From contig NZ_CP133265.1 of the NCBI RefSeq assembly GCF_030915505.1, forward strand, positions 3,066,001-3,130,000: 64,000 nt of DNA, written 5' to 3'. Shown here piece after piece: positions 21,892 through 31,373 of the stretch. How positions within the stretch are numbered: the first letter of the stretch is position 1; the number at the start of each line of letters is the position of its first letter. The position numbers were made by a program, and so were the translations under genes. Source of the stretch: Neobacillus sp. OS1-2 (GTDB taxonomy: Bacteria > Bacillota > Bacilli > Bacillales > Cytobacillaceae). Under the pieces are notes generated by a model. It searched no databases, was not told the DNA's origin, and saw only the letters and a list, made by a program, of their open reading frames with translations.

Positions 21892-21912
21892 ATTGGTATA
21901 GACAACTATACT
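21892..21912 (+). promoter_or_regulatory. NagR operator upstream of nagAB
   Basis: ATTGGTATAGACAACT (21892-21907) matches the NagR/YvoA binding site (dre type) as I remember it. The symmetric core is GTATAG-ACAA-CTATAC (21896-21911). It overlaps a probable -35 (TAGACA, 21899-21904), so NagR would repress nagAB until an amino-sugar phosphate binds. Confidence 0.8.
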
Positions 21913-21958
21913 TTTTGGGTATAAGATAAAGATATAACCTGAAAGGAAGTAATGGAAG

Positions 21959-23158
21959 ATGAATCAAAAAGATAATCATATTTTACTCAAGGGTATTCAA
22001 ATTTATACAGAGAATCATGTTATCGAAAAAGGGTATATAAAAATAATAGACGATAAAATAGCAGAACTTGGTACCTTGGAAGAACTTGTTCAGGACGAGG
22101 ACCATGATGTAATAGAGGTTCCGGCACATTTTAGGGCGGTACCTGGTTTTATTGATGTGCATATACACGGTGTAAATGGTGCGGACACAATGGACGGAAC
22201 AAAGGAAGCATTGGATACGATGGTTGCGGCATTGCCCAAAGAAGGAACCACAAGCTTTTTGGCTACTACTATGACTCAAGAAGGCAAACAAATTGAAAAG
22301 GCGTTAGAAAATGCCGGTGAATATATGGAAACCCAGCCAGCACATGGTAAGGCAGAAATACTGGGACTCCATCTTGAGGGACCGTTTGTAAATGCCAATA
22401 AAGCAGGGGCCCAGCCAATTCAGCATATTGTCGACCCAAATCTACCATTATTTAAAGAGTGGCAGCAGTTATCCCGTGGAACAATAAGGTTGGTCACACT
22501 GGCACCAGAGCAGCCAGGTGGATTAGAAATGATTCGTTACTTAAAGGATCAAGGTATCATTGCATCGATTGGCCATACAGATGCAACCTTTGAACAGGTA
22601 AACGAGGCCATCGAAGCAGGGGCAAACCACGTGACACACCTGTTTAATCAAATGAGAGGACTTCATCACCGTGAACCAGGTGTTGTTGGGGCAGCATTTT
22701 TACGTAAAGAATTAAAAGCGGAAATCATTGTTGATGGGGTCCATGTTCATCCTGAGATGGTGAATCTTGCTTTTAAAAATAAACAAAGCGACGGTTTAAT
22801 ATTAATCACCGATTCGATGCGGGCAAAATGCTTAAAGAATGGAATGTATGACTTGGGTGGCCAAGAAGTGACAGTAAAGGATGGAAAAGCAGTTCTTGCT
22901 GACGGGACACTTGCGGGAAGTATTTTAAAATTAGGGCATGCCGTAAAGAATATTTTATCCTATACAGGTTGTTCCATAGAGGAAGCGATTGAAATGGCTT
23001 CTGTTAATCCGGCAAAGCAATTGAATGTATTTGACAGGAAGGGAAGCATTGCAGTCGGGAAGGATGCAGATCTTGTCATCCTTGATGAGAACTTGGATGT
23101 TTTTATGACATTTTGTCGTGGGAAACTTTCATATAAAAGGGAGGAAAACGAGCAATGA
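21959..23158 (+). CDS. nagA: N-acetylglucosamine-6-phosphate deacetylase
   Basis: Hydrolyses GlcNAc-6-phosphate to glucosamine-6-phosphate and acetate. 399 residues, slightly long because of a variable N-terminal ~55-residue strand domain. Amidohydrolase motifs are present: DVHIHGVNGADTMDG (~65), HLEGPFVN (~140, metal-binding Glu), IGHTDA (~203), HLFNQM (~225) and DGVHVHPE (~255). The nagB start codon overlaps its stop by four bases, implying translational coupling. Ribosome binding site AAAGGAAG. Confidence 0.95.
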   Translation: MNQKDNHILLKGIQIYTENHVIEKGYIKIIDDKIAELGTLEELVQDEDHDVIEVPAHFRAVPGFIDVHIHGVNGADTMDGTKEALDTMVAALPKEGTTSFLATTMTQEGKQIEKALENAGEYMETQPAHGKAEILGLHLEGPFVNANKAGAQPIQHIVDPNLPLFKEWQQLSRGTIRLVTLAPEQPGGLEMIRYLKDQGIIASIGHTDATFEQVNEAIEAGANHVTHLFNQMRGLHHREPGVVGAAFLRKELKAEIIVDGVHVHPEMVNLAFKNKQSDGLILITDSMRAKCLKNGMYDLGGQEVTVKDGKAVLADGTLAGSILKLGHAVKNILSYTGCSIEEAIEMASVNPAKQLNVFDRKGSIAVGKDADLVILDENLDVFMTFCRGKLSYKREENEQ

Positions 23159-23895
23159 AAATTATCGAAGTGAATGATTACACAGAAATGAGTCAGAAAG
23201 CAGCTGAATATATTATTGAAAAGGTTTGTCAAAATCCCAAGATCAACCTAGGGCTTGCCACAGGTGGAACGCCTGTTGGAACCTACAAGAAAATAATTGA
23301 AGACTATCGGAAAAATGGTACTTCTTATCGAAACGTCACCACATTCAATTTAGATGAATATATTGGACTTTCAGGTGAAGATAAAAATAGCTATCGTTAT
23401 TTTATGGATGAGCAGTTGTTTAATCACATTGATATCAATAAAAATAACACCTATGTTCCGCAGGGAAATAGTAACGATGCTGAAGAAGAATGTCTTCGGT
23501 ATGAATCATTACTTGTCAAAAATGGTGGGGTTGATTTGCAAGTTCTTGGAATTGGCAGCAATGGTCATATTGGTTTTAACGAGCCTGGGACCGCCTTTAG
23601 CTCTCAAACACATGTCATTGAATTGGCTCCTTCGACAATTAATGCCAATGCAAGGTACTTTAATCGAATTGAAGAAGTACCAACAAAGGCAATAACAATG
23701 GGGATTTCAACGATAATGAAAAGCAGGGAAATTCTCCTTTTAGTTTCTGGTGAAGCTAAAAAGGAAGCGATGGGCAGGCTTTTAAATGGAACAATAACAG
23801 AAAATTTTCCTGCTTCTGTGTTGAAGAATCATCCATATGTTACAATTATTGCTGATAAAGCAGCAGTTTCAGGTTTGAAAATTCCCAGTTTATAA
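23155..23895 (+). CDS. nagB: Glucosamine-6-phosphate deaminase
   Basis: Converts glucosamine-6-phosphate to fructose-6-phosphate and ammonia. 246 residues. The motifs LATGGTPVGTYKKI (phosphate binding, ~40), FNLDEYIGL (~66, catalytic Asp) and GIGSNGHIGFNEPG (~130, catalytic His) are complete. ATGA overlap with nagA. It is a single-domain NagB without the allosteric extension of the E. coli enzyme. Confidence 0.96.
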   Translation: MKIIEVNDYTEMSQKAAEYIIEKVCQNPKINLGLATGGTPVGTYKKIIEDYRKNGTSYRNVTTFNLDEYIGLSGEDKNSYRYFMDEQLFNHIDINKNNTYVPQGNSNDAEEECLRYESLLVKNGGVDLQVLGIGSNGHIGFNEPGTAFSSQTHVIELAPSTINANARYFNRIEEVPTKAITMGISTIMKSREILLLVSGEAKKEAMGRLLNGTITENFPASVLKNHPYVTIIADKAAVSGLKIPSL

Positions 23896-23979
23896 ATGTA
23901 AACAAGAGATCAAAAAAGAATAAAGGGATAATCAAAACCTGTTATTGTTAGTTAAATTAGAAGGGTGTATGTAAGGAGA

Positions 23980-24702
23980 ATGATAAACAAAAATTCCCCC
24001 ATTCCACTTTATTATCAGCTTGAGGAACACATTAAAGGATTAATTGAAAATGGTGAATTGTCTCCAGGTGATGCTCTTCCGCCGGAGAGAGAATATGCTG
24101 AAAAATATCAGATTAGCCGGATGACAGTCAGACAGGCCTTTACCCAGCTAGTGAATGAAGGGTATTTATATCGGTTGCAAGGAAAGGGAACTTTTATAGC
24201 GGAACGGAAAATTGAACAGCCCTTGCAGGGACTTACAAGCTTCACAGAAGACATGAAAGCAAGAGGACTTACCCCTGAGAGCATCCTTGTAAGGTTTGAA
24301 ATTATTCCAGCTTCAAATCAGATTGCAGGTCAATTAAAAATTCCTGAAAATAAACCTGTTTATGAAATAAAACGTATCCGTTTAGCGGATGGCGTCCCAA
24401 TGGCATTGGAAACAAATTATCTCTCATCGGATCTTATTAAGGGATTAACAGAAGAAATTGTTAATAAATCCCTTTATGGATATATTGAAGGTGAATTAAA
24501 CCTGCGAATCGAAAGTGCTTCACAGATTATTGAGTCATCCATTGCGAGTCAAGATGAGGCAGACCATTTAAATATTACAAAAGGGGCACCAGTAATGCAC
24601 ATCCAACAAAATACCTTTTTGAATAATGGCACCCCAGTAGAATTTGTGAAATCAGTTTACCGTGCAGATCGATATAAATTCATGATTCAAATGAAACGAT
24701 AA
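23980..24702 (+). CDS. nagR: GntR/HutC-family regulator NagR (YvoA)
   Basis: Repressor of amino-sugar genes. 240 residues: winged helix (~10-75; SRMTVRQAFTQLVNEGYLYR) and a UTRA effector domain (~95-235). ATG 23980 aligns with B. subtilis NagR, which starts MNINKQSPIP; a longer frame from GTG 23965 has no homology. AAGGAG is unusually close to this ATG, so the start is probable rather than certain. Downstream of nagAB in the same direction, whose promoter carries its operator. Confidence 0.92.
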   Translation: MINKNSPIPLYYQLEEHIKGLIENGELSPGDALPPEREYAEKYQISRMTVRQAFTQLVNEGYLYRLQGKGTFIAERKIEQPLQGLTSFTEDMKARGLTPESILVRFEIIPASNQIAGQLKIPENKPVYEIKRIRLADGVPMALETNYLSSDLIKGLTEEIVNKSLYGYIEGELNLRIESASQIIESSIASQDEADHLNITKGAPVMHIQQNTFLNNGTPVEFVKSVYRADRYKFMIQMKR

Positions 24703-24791
24703 CTAATTAAGTCGGATATTACCACTAATAACTTCCCCCGAAAAATCAAAAATAAGAAGGCAAGAGGATTTTTCAAAAGGGGGTAGTACAA

Positions 24792-25772
24792 TTGATAAAA
24801 AAACCGGCAGGGTTACTATTAACAGCGGTTCTAACAATGGGACTTGCTGCTTGTAATAACAATGACAATGATCAAATAAATGATAAAACCGGTAATCGGG
24901 TAGGCATGAATACAGCCAACAGGAATAACCACTTTATGGATGTAGGAAATGGCAGAGATGATGGTATCGACCATAATGGTCTGCTTACCGAGGATTATTC
25001 AAATCGTAACAACAGTGAAAGTGATTTAAATTTGTTTAAGGATCGGAAAAAGAATAGAAAAAATAATGAGGACATGATTTCTGCATACCAGACAACATTG
25101 AATAGTGATCAATATCCCCATACTCGGGCGGTTTTAATCCGAGATGCAAAATATCAGTTTATTCGTATTGACCCTAGACAAGGGAATTTGTTTCAGTCTG
25201 GAGTAATCCAACAGGTACAGCCAAATATTGGGCAGCAGCAAAACCCTGTTCCAAATGTACCGGCTCCAAAGCAAGCACAGCCGGCACCGGTTCCAAAGCA
25301 AGCACAGCCGGCACCAGCACCAAAGCAAACACAACCAGCACCTGCACCAAAACCGGCTGCTCCGTCTCAAAATACTACATCAACTACTGGAACAGTAAGT
25401 CAATATGTTCAGCAAGTAATCAATTTAACCAATGCTGAGCGAAGTAAGAAGGGACTTCCGGCATTAAAAGCCGATACACAGTTAAGTGGTGTTGCACAAA
25501 AGAAAGCTCAGGATATGCAGCAAAATCACTACTTTTCACATACAAGTCCTACTTACGGATCCCCGTTCGATATGATGAGAGATTTTGGGGTAACCTATAA
25601 GGCTGCAGGAGAAAATATTGCTCAGGGTCAAAGAACACCGCAAGAAGTTGTAAATGCCTGGATGAACAGCGAGGGACATCGAGCGAATATTCTTAGTTCA
25701 AAATATACAAATATTGGGGTTGGATTTGAGGGAGCAGGAAAGAATTGGTCACAAATGTTTATAGGTAAATAA
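24792..25772 (+). CDS. CAP-domain (SCP/PR1-like) lipoprotein, YkwD type
   Basis: 326 residues from TTG 24792 (ribosome binding site AAAGGGGG). The signal peptide ends in the lipobox LAAC at ~18-21, so it should be lipidated and surface-held. The middle is Asn/Asp-rich, then a proline-rich spacer (~155-195) of near-perfect PAPKQAQPAPVPKQ-type repeats. The C-terminal CAP domain (~205-326) shows HYFSHTSPTYGSPF, AAGENIAQG and VNAWMNSEGHRANIL. In Bacillus such proteins are often spore-coat or surface proteins of unknown activity. Confidence 0.85.
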   Translation: MIKKPAGLLLTAVLTMGLAACNNNDNDQINDKTGNRVGMNTANRNNHFMDVGNGRDDGIDHNGLLTEDYSNRNNSESDLNLFKDRKKNRKNNEDMISAYQTTLNSDQYPHTRAVLIRDAKYQFIRIDPRQGNLFQSGVIQQVQPNIGQQQNPVPNVPAPKQAQPAPVPKQAQPAPAPKQTQPAPAPKPAAPSQNTTSTTGTVSQYVQQVINLTNAERSKKGLPALKADTQLSGVAQKKAQDMQQNHYFSHTSPTYGSPFDMMRDFGVTYKAAGENIAQGQRTPQEVVNAWMNSEGHRANILSSKYTNIGVGFEGAGKNWSQMFIGK

Positions 25773-25800
25773 TATTCAAAAAGGAACAAACCAGCAGATT

Positions 25801-27086
25801 CTATTCTCTGAAGGTTTGTTCCTTTTTCTTGATGGCCGTAATCGTTGGAAATTCAAAAAGAAAGATTGTCCCTTTGCCTACTTCACTTTCTACCCAAATC
25901 GACCCATCCATTGCACGGACAATACTATAAACGACCATCATTCCGAGCCCAGTTCCCTTTTTCCCTTTTGTGGAATAGAAAGGTTCTCCTAATCGTTCCA
26001 ACTGCCCATTTGTCATTCCCACACCTGTATCTTCGACTTTAATGGTTACAGAGCTTTGGCTAAATTCGGTTGAAATGGTTAAATACCCACCTGACGGCAT
26101 TGATTCAATTGCATTTTTGAGTACATTGACAAAGCACTGTCGAAACTTCTGTCCATCCCCCTTTATAAAACCTATGACGGAAAAGTTAGTAATAATTTCA
26201 ACTGAATTTTGTTTTGCTAAGGGTTGAAGAATATTGATAATTTGCCGGAGTTCACTTTTTACATTCAATTCCTCAATCGTCTCCAAAGATGGCTTGGCGA
26301 AGGTTAAGTAATCCTGAATGACCCTTTCAGCAGAATTTAATTCCTCTTTCACAATGGATAAGTATTCTTTTCTTTTTTGTCTTGAAAGGTAATCATCTTG
26401 GAGAAGTTGAACAAATCCACTGGCAGCAGTTAAAGGATTTCGAATTTCATGGAAATAGCTGCCCCCATTTGCTCGACTGCCTTTAGTTTCTCTGCTTTAA
26501 TAAGTTGCTGCTGCATTTCATTATTTTTTCTAACAAATTCAATCCCATACGAAATGATGCCAATCCCGAGCGAAGGAACAACAAGGTAGGCAAACCAAGC
26601 ATCAAACAAGTCTGAGTGTTTTTGCGTGAGGCTCATCCCGAACACGGTCAGAATAGCAAGGACCATCCCCATACAAATCGTTATAAAAATTCTTCTTTCA
26701 GGGGATTGTTTCAAAAACCATGGATGTACCTTCCAAAAAAATATGGCAAATGGTATATAAAGGATAGTTGTTTCTATAAAACCTATATCCAATCCGTAGA
26801 GGATTCTTAAAAAAACTAGAGCTAAAATAAGTATTGGCCCGATTCCAACATAAAGTCCACCAAGGACGAGGGGAATAATCCTTAAATCGTACCTAGTAAA
26901 AGGATCGGGGGTATAGGAAAACTGAATACAAAACCATAATGTCGCAATAAAAATAATAATTAATGAAGATTTAGTAGGGGCAAATTTTTTACCCTTTTCG
27001 AGAAATATCAAACAAAAAAAGAGAATAACGATAAAAAGGGAGAGATTTAAGAAAAGGTGTTTCGTAATTTCCATTTCCTTCACCAT
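25801..27086 (-). pseudogene. KinB-like sensor histidine kinase with a frameshift at the H-box
   Basis: The upstream part (27086-26430 and on) encodes five or six membrane helices of the 5TM type seen in KinB, ending KAEKLKAVEQMGAAIS. The expected phosphorylation site HEIRNPLTAASGFVQLL then appears only in another frame. At 26451-26452 the plus strand reads CATGG where three Gs would restore the frame, so one G:C base is missing from a short homopolymer. The C-terminal ATPase (25801-26352 as its longest ATG-started ORF) has an N-box NAIESMPSGG, DTGVGM and KGTGLGM. A kinase of this kind would feed the sporulation phosphorelay. It is either a true mutation or a sequencing error. The start (ATG 27086 or 27074) is uncertain. 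Confidence 0.8.
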
Positions 27087-27277
27087 CCAAAACTTGTGCT
27101 CCGCCCCTTTTCCGCTACAGGGCTTATAGGAAAATTTTACATGTATTTTCCGCAAGTTACAACAAAATTTGCAAAATATTTGGAAAAGGGGGAGCTTTTG
27201 ACGAAAAAACAAACTAAAAAAAGGAAAGGATACCATTTTTGATTTCCTTCCGCCTTCTTGAATAGTATAGATGGTAT

Positions 27278-27943
27278 TTAATTGCCTATTGCTAATTCTT
27301 TAGCAGCAAGTCTGGCATTTTCCTTTGCCTTTCCAATAATTTCTGTTACCTTTTGTGGAAATAAATCGAATCCTTCCGCGAGTATAGTTTCCATCACCTC
27401 AATCCCCAAGAAGCGGAGTGCTATTTTTAAATAGCGATCACCTGATTCCATTTCCTGCATCGGTGTCCCTGTATATTGACCGCCTCTTGTTTGGATGTGA
27501 ATAGCTTTCTTATTCGTTAAAAGACCTTTTGGCCCGTTGGGAGTATGAACAAATGTCTTTCCAGCTACAAACAAATTATCAAGGAAGGCCTTTAAAACCG
27601 CAGGGGAACTCAAATTCCACATTGGGGAAACAAAAACATAATAGTCATAACTAATAAATTCATCGGCAAGGGCATGCATTTTGAGGATTTTTTCTCGTTC
27701 CGGATCTGTCAGCTGATCAAGAGTATAGCCATAACCAGCTAATTTGCCTCTAGCAGAAACGAGATCCGCATCCATTTGGGCAAAATCTAAAGTGAACAAA
27801 TCCATTTTCTTTATTTGTACGTCAGGAAGTTCCTGCTTAAAAGTCTCAAGAAAGGCTTCCCCAATTTGCAGCCCCTTTGATTTTTCTAACCCTTTTGGAT
27901 TTGCTGTCACATACAGTAGCTTTTCCATTCCTACACAACCCAT
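27278..27943 (-). CDS. azoR: FMN-dependent NADH-azoreductase
   Basis: Flavodoxin-fold quinone/azo reductase of ~216-221 residues. The N-terminal strand and phosphate loop KLLYVTANPKGLEKSKGLQ, the flavin-binding SPMWNLSSPAVLKAFLDNL (~100) and TRGGQY (~155) are characteristic. AzoR proteins reduce quinones and azo compounds with NADH and protect against thiol and electrophile stress. ATG 27943 has no ribosome binding site; ATG 27928 (MEKLLYV) gives the usual N-terminus but GGA abuts it, so the start is open. It is a single gene, divergent from the small ORF at 28104. Confidence 0.88.
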   Translation of the reverse strand: MGCVGMEKLLYVTANPKGLEKSKGLQIGEAFLETFKQELPDVQIKKMDLFTLDFAQMDADLVSARGKLAGYGYTLDQLTDPEREKILKMHALADEFISYDYYVFVSPMWNLSSPAVLKAFLDNLFVAGKTFVHTPNGPKGLLTNKKAIHIQTRGGQYTGTPMQEMESGDRYLKIALRFLGIEVMETILAEGFDLFPQKVTEIIGKAKENARLAAKELAIGN

Positions 27944-28103
27944 CTATTTAATTTCATTTATATATTTATTATAGAAAAGAAACCTATGCCCAATATTGAA
28001 CAAAGCGTGAAATTCTTGAACATTAAATGACTTTTAATCATGATGTGAGTTAACCATAAACAAAATGAACAAACTATGTTTAATTGATTTTTTGGAGGTA
28101 TAG

Positions 28104-28244
28104 ATGATGAAGGAGAAGAAGAATGAAAAAGTCATGATTGTTACAAATGAGGCAATAAGGGGCAAGCCCTATCTTGATATTGATCGTGTCATTCTAGAAG
28201 GAAAAACTGCCGACTCGGCTCAAAAAGAAAGGGATAACAATTGA
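28104..28244 (+). CDS. Small 46-residue hypothetical protein
   Basis: A short ORF with GGAGG (28094-28098) five bases before ATG 28104 and a strong terminator 38 bases after the stop. The peptide begins MMKEKKNEKVMIVTNEAIRG and ends in a charged tail (KERDNN). No membrane helix, cysteine or known motif. The well-placed ribosome binding site and terminator argue that it is expressed; the function is unknown. Confidence 0.55.
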   Translation: MMKEKKNEKVMIVTNEAIRGKPYLDIDRVILEGKTADSAQKERDNN

Positions 28245-28281
28245 GAGTAATGAGGTATCTTTTTGTCTAGTAAGTATAGAG

Positions 28282-28323
28282 GATGTAAGTTGTGGTAATT
28301 TCCACGACTTACATCCCTTTTTT
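28282..28323 (+). terminator. Strong terminator isolating the small ORF from the sugar region
   Basis: GGATGTAAGT-T-GTGG with CCAC-G-ACTTACATCC around TAATTT, then a T run. Confidence 0.92.
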
Positions 28324-28370
28324 ACACACGGCTTCAAACAATACTGAGTTTAAAAATTCAAAAAACATTT

Positions 28371-28384
28371 TATCAGCGCTTACA
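28371..28384 (+). promoter_or_regulatory. Probable CcpA (cre) site upstream of the GPH symporter
   Basis: TATCAGCGCTTACA, reverse complement TGTAAGCGCTGATA, fits the catabolite-responsive element with its central AGCGCT. It sits nine bases before the -35. Confidence 0.6.
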
Positions 28385-28392
28385 AAAAGTTG

Positions 28393-28421
28393 TTGACGTA
28401 TAAAAGGATGGGTGATATTCT
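28393..28421 (+). promoter_or_regulatory. Promoter of the GPH symporter gene
   Basis: TTGACG (28393-28398), 17-base spacer, TATTCT (28416-28421) with extended -10 TGA. The same architecture (TTGACG plus TGA-extended -10, operator just downstream) occurs at uxaC and the LarA homologue. Confidence 0.65.
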
Positions 28422-28431
28422 AAATGTACAA

Positions 28432-28462
28432 ATTAATTTGTAAGTTTAATAAACAAATTAAT
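28432..28462 (+). promoter_or_regulatory. ROK/XylR-type operator 1 (degenerate)
   Basis: ATTAATTTG and AAACAAATTAAT flank a core GTTT-AAT-AAAC. The right arm is identical to operators 2 and 3; the left arm carries about four extra bases (GTAA) that break the symmetry. It lies within the transcribed leader, ~10 bases after the -10. Confidence 0.6.
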
Positions 28463-28613
28463 GGAATTTAAAACCAATCTCGAGTTGGAATGGAAATTTT
28501 TTAAACGTAAATGAAAAGGGTTTCATGTTTAGGGAAAAGAAAATCCAGATAAAAAAAGGCATATTTGTAAGAGATATCTCCCAAATACAGCTAATCAAAT
28601 GGAGGGGTTAGAA

Positions 28614-30029
28614 ATGGGTCAACCTGCTAAAAAATTAGATACGCCAGCAACAAATATCATTGGAAATGCTGTCCGTCCTTTTGGGATGAGGGATAAAATT
28701 GGTTATATGTTTGGTGACTGGGGCAATGACTTTTTCTTTATCTTAGCAGCATCGTTCCTCATGGTTTTCTATACAGATGTATATCATATAAGTCCAGCAC
28801 TTGTAGGAACTCTCTTTTTAGTTGCCCGTTTGTGGGATGCTATTGCAGATGTAACGGTTGGGCGTTTCATTGACTCAAGAAAAGCCGGGAAAAACGGCAA
28901 ATTCAGACCATGGATTTTCAGAATGTCTTTTCCCCTTGTAATAGTGGGTGTAATAATGTTCGTTCATATCCCAGGGATGTCTACTGGATTTTATGAAGCC
29001 TATGCATTTGTAACCTATCTTTTATGGGGAACTTTATATAGCACTGTGAATATTCCATACGGTTCTATGGCGTCTGTGATGACCGCAGATCCAGTTGAAC
29101 GAACAACCTTATCAACCTTCCGTTCACTTGGTGGAGCGTTAGCGGGATTAATTATAAACGTTGTTGGTCCATTAATCTTATTTGTAGATAATAAGGCTGA
29201 TGCAAATCGTTTTATTCTCGGTGCCGTCATTTTCGGTGTTCTTTCTCTAGCATGTTATATGGCTTGTTATACATTAACAGTTGAACGAATTGTTGCTCCT
29301 AATTCTGAAACACCAAAAGGAAACTTTGCCCAAACAGTAAAAGGCCTTGGAAAAAACAAACCATTAATTTGGATTTTAGTTGCTTCATTACTTTTCTTGG
29401 TATGTTTCATGCTCGTGGGTACAGTAAATGTTTACTTATTTAAAGATTATTTCAGCAACGCCAAGGCATTAAGTATGGTAGGTCTTATCCAGACAGTTGC
29501 GTTAATTATTGCTATGCCGATGGTTAAACCGTTAGTAGCTAAGTTTGGTAAAAAGGAATTAGCATCTGCAGGACTACTTCTCTCTATTGTTGTATACGCG
29601 CTATTATATTTCTTGCCTAACTTAACTGTAGGTCAATTTACCGGTGTTTTAGCTGTTGGAATGTTTGGATTCTCCTTCTTTAATCTAGTGATTTGGGCAT
29701 TCGTAACAGATGTCATTGATTATCATGAATACGTAACTGGATTGCGAGAAGATGGAACTGTATACTCTATCTATTCATTTGCTCGTAAAGTAGGTCAAGC
29801 TGTTGCTGGTGGTCTCGGTGGTTATGCGATTGCAGCAGTTGGATATAATTCAGCAAGTCAGACACAAACACAAGAAGCACTGCATGGTATTCATTCACTG
29901 GCAACTTTAGTACCTGCCTTACTTCTTCTAGTTGTATTCTTAATCTTGGTATTCTTTTATCCATTAAATAAAAAACGTACTATTCAGCTTACAGCTGATT
30001 TAGCTGAAAGAAGAAAGGTACGAAACTAA
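28614..30029 (+). CDS. GPH-family sugar/uronide:cation symporter
   Basis: 471 residues with 12 predicted membrane helices, the glycoside-pentoside-hexuronide family (MelB, XynB, YjmB type). The N-terminal FGDWGNDFFFILAASFLMVF and FVARLWDAIADVTVGRFID-like segment holds the conserved Asp residues that bind the cation. ATG 28614 follows GGAGGGG (28601-28607) by six bases. Regulated by a ROK operator and probably CcpA, and close to uxaC, so a hexuronate or uronide is the likely substrate; that is inference. A terminator follows. Confidence 0.88.
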   Translation: MGQPAKKLDTPATNIIGNAVRPFGMRDKIGYMFGDWGNDFFFILAASFLMVFYTDVYHISPALVGTLFLVARLWDAIADVTVGRFIDSRKAGKNGKFRPWIFRMSFPLVIVGVIMFVHIPGMSTGFYEAYAFVTYLLWGTLYSTVNIPYGSMASVMTADPVERTTLSTFRSLGGALAGLIINVVGPLILFVDNKADANRFILGAVIFGVLSLACYMACYTLTVERIVAPNSETPKGNFAQTVKGLGKNKPLIWILVASLLFLVCFMLVGTVNVYLFKDYFSNAKALSMVGLIQTVALIIAMPMVKPLVAKFGKKELASAGLLLSIVVYALLYFLPNLTVGQFTGVLAVGMFGFSFFNLVIWAFVTDVIDYHEYVTGLREDGTVYSIYSFARKVGQAVAGGLGGYAIAAVGYNSASQTQTQEALHGIHSLATLVPALLLLVVFLILVFFYPLNKKRTIQLTADLAERRKVRN

Positions 30030-30053
30030 ATCACAGTATTTGTAAAGTCATCC

Positions 30054-30087
30054 CCGGTTACCCATATGAATGGTAATCGGTTTTTTT
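30054..30087 (+). terminator. Terminator after the GPH symporter
   Basis: CCGGTTACC/GGTAATCGG stem with a nine-base loop and seven Ts. Confidence 0.85.
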
Positions 30088-30123
30088 GTATGAAAAGTGA
30101 TATTTAAAACCGTTTAAGAAGTC

Positions 30124-30160
30124 CAGAAAAAAAGAACCTTCTGCTTCAACAGAGGTTCTT
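30124..30160 (-). terminator. Terminator of the ROK repressor gene (minus strand)
   Basis: Read on the minus strand, AAGAACC..CAGA/TCTG..GGTTCTT arms precede a run of seven Ts (plus-strand As 30127-30133). Confidence 0.8.
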
Positions 30161-30179
30161 CCATTTAAAGTAGTGTGCA

Positions 30180-31373
30180 TTATTTGTTTCCGCTTTCATT
30201 TTTCTCCCTTTGGTCATTGTAAGTAAAATTCAGCATTGGCACCTCAAGGAATTGTTTAATAGCAAGTGCGCATGCTCCAAGTCCACAGGATTTTTTTCCA
30301 ATCGTAGAAATCAATAATTCACGATAGTGGCTGATGGAAGAATGTAGGTTATTACGGATTTTCTCCAAAGAGTTCGGAACCATCTGCAGCAATTCACTAT
30401 CCAATACAAGTACGTCTGGATTGTACATGTTAATCATATTATTTAATCCAATTGAAAGGTAATAAATGAATTGCTCCAGCAACTCGTGTACCTCTTCGTC
30501 ACCTTCATCCAGCCATTGTTGAATTTGTTCATAGGTTAGATTTTTAATCCCTCTTTTTTCAGAAAGATAATCAAAAATACTCGATTCTGAGGCATACTTT
30601 TCCCAGCATCCTTTGTTTCCACAGTTGCAAGGTTTTCCACCTGGCATGATAATCATGTGACCTGCTTCACCCGCGTACCCGTCATGACCGCGAAAAAATT
30701 CGCTGTTCATCATCATCCCGAGACCGATTCCAGAGTAGAGGGTAGCACATAAAAGATTATTCGTTTCATGGTGCACAAACACTCTCTCTGCGAACGCAGA
30801 TAGATTTGCATTGTTTTCAAGATATATATTGATACCCAGTACATTTTCTAAATCATTTTTCAAGTGTACATCATGCCAGTTAAACTTGGGTACATAATGC
30901 ACAAGTTCGTCTGTCGAGACAAGGCCGTGAATAGCAATGACAATTCCAACAATCCCATAACGACTGTCAATACACTCAGATCTGTATTTTTGAATCTGCT
31001 CAAGTAAGAGATGCAGAATCTTATAGTAATCTGTAGTATCTATTCCAATAGTAGTAGAAGAAATAGGCTGACCTAAAAGATTGGAAAGGGTAAATGATAG
31101 TTGACCATAATCGAGGTCAATTCCAAGTGCATAGCCAGCTTGTCCATTTAAAGACAGCATGATTGGCTTCCGGCCGACATGATTATGCTCTAGTTGTGTT
31201 TCGACAATTAATCCTTCATCTAGTAAGTCTGCTACTTGTGCTGAAATCGTTGCTCGTGTTAGAGCAGTGACTTTTGATAAATCCGCCCTTGAAATCATTC
31301 CTTCTTTTACAATTTCTCTGATGATTAAGGAGCGATTAATTTTTTTGATATAAGCCGCATCACCGGTAACCAT
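30180..31373 (-). CDS. ROK-family transcriptional repressor 1 (XylR-like)
   Basis: 397 residues: an N-terminal winged helix (~1-75; ISRADLSKVTALTRATISAQ as recognition helix region), then a ROK sugar-kinase-like effector domain with the zinc motif CNCGNKGCWE (~255). XylR-type repressors bind sugars directly and release long AT-rich palindromes. It is divergent from uxaC, and operator 2 lies in the shared intergenic region, which fits autoregulation. A close paralogue is encoded at 48475-49632. The ligand is unknown; a hexuronate or its product is the natural guess. Confidence 0.9.
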   Translation of the reverse strand: MVTGDAAYIKKINRSLIIREIVKEGMISRADLSKVTALTRATISAQVADLLDEGLIVETQLEHNHVGRKPIMLSLNGQAGYALGIDLDYGQLSFTLSNLLGQPISSTTIGIDTTDYYKILHLLLEQIQKYRSECIDSRYGIVGIVIAIHGLVSTDELVHYVPKFNWHDVHLKNDLENVLGINIYLENNANLSAFAERVFVHHETNNLLCATLYSGIGLGMMMNSEFFRGHDGYAGEAGHMIIMPGGKPCNCGNKGCWEKYASESSIFDYLSEKRGIKNLTYEQIQQWLDEGDEEVHELLEQFIYYLSIGLNNMINMYNPDVLVLDSELLQMVPNSLEKIRNNLHSSISHYRELLISTIGKKSCGLGACALAIKQFLEVPMLNFTYNDQREKNESGNK

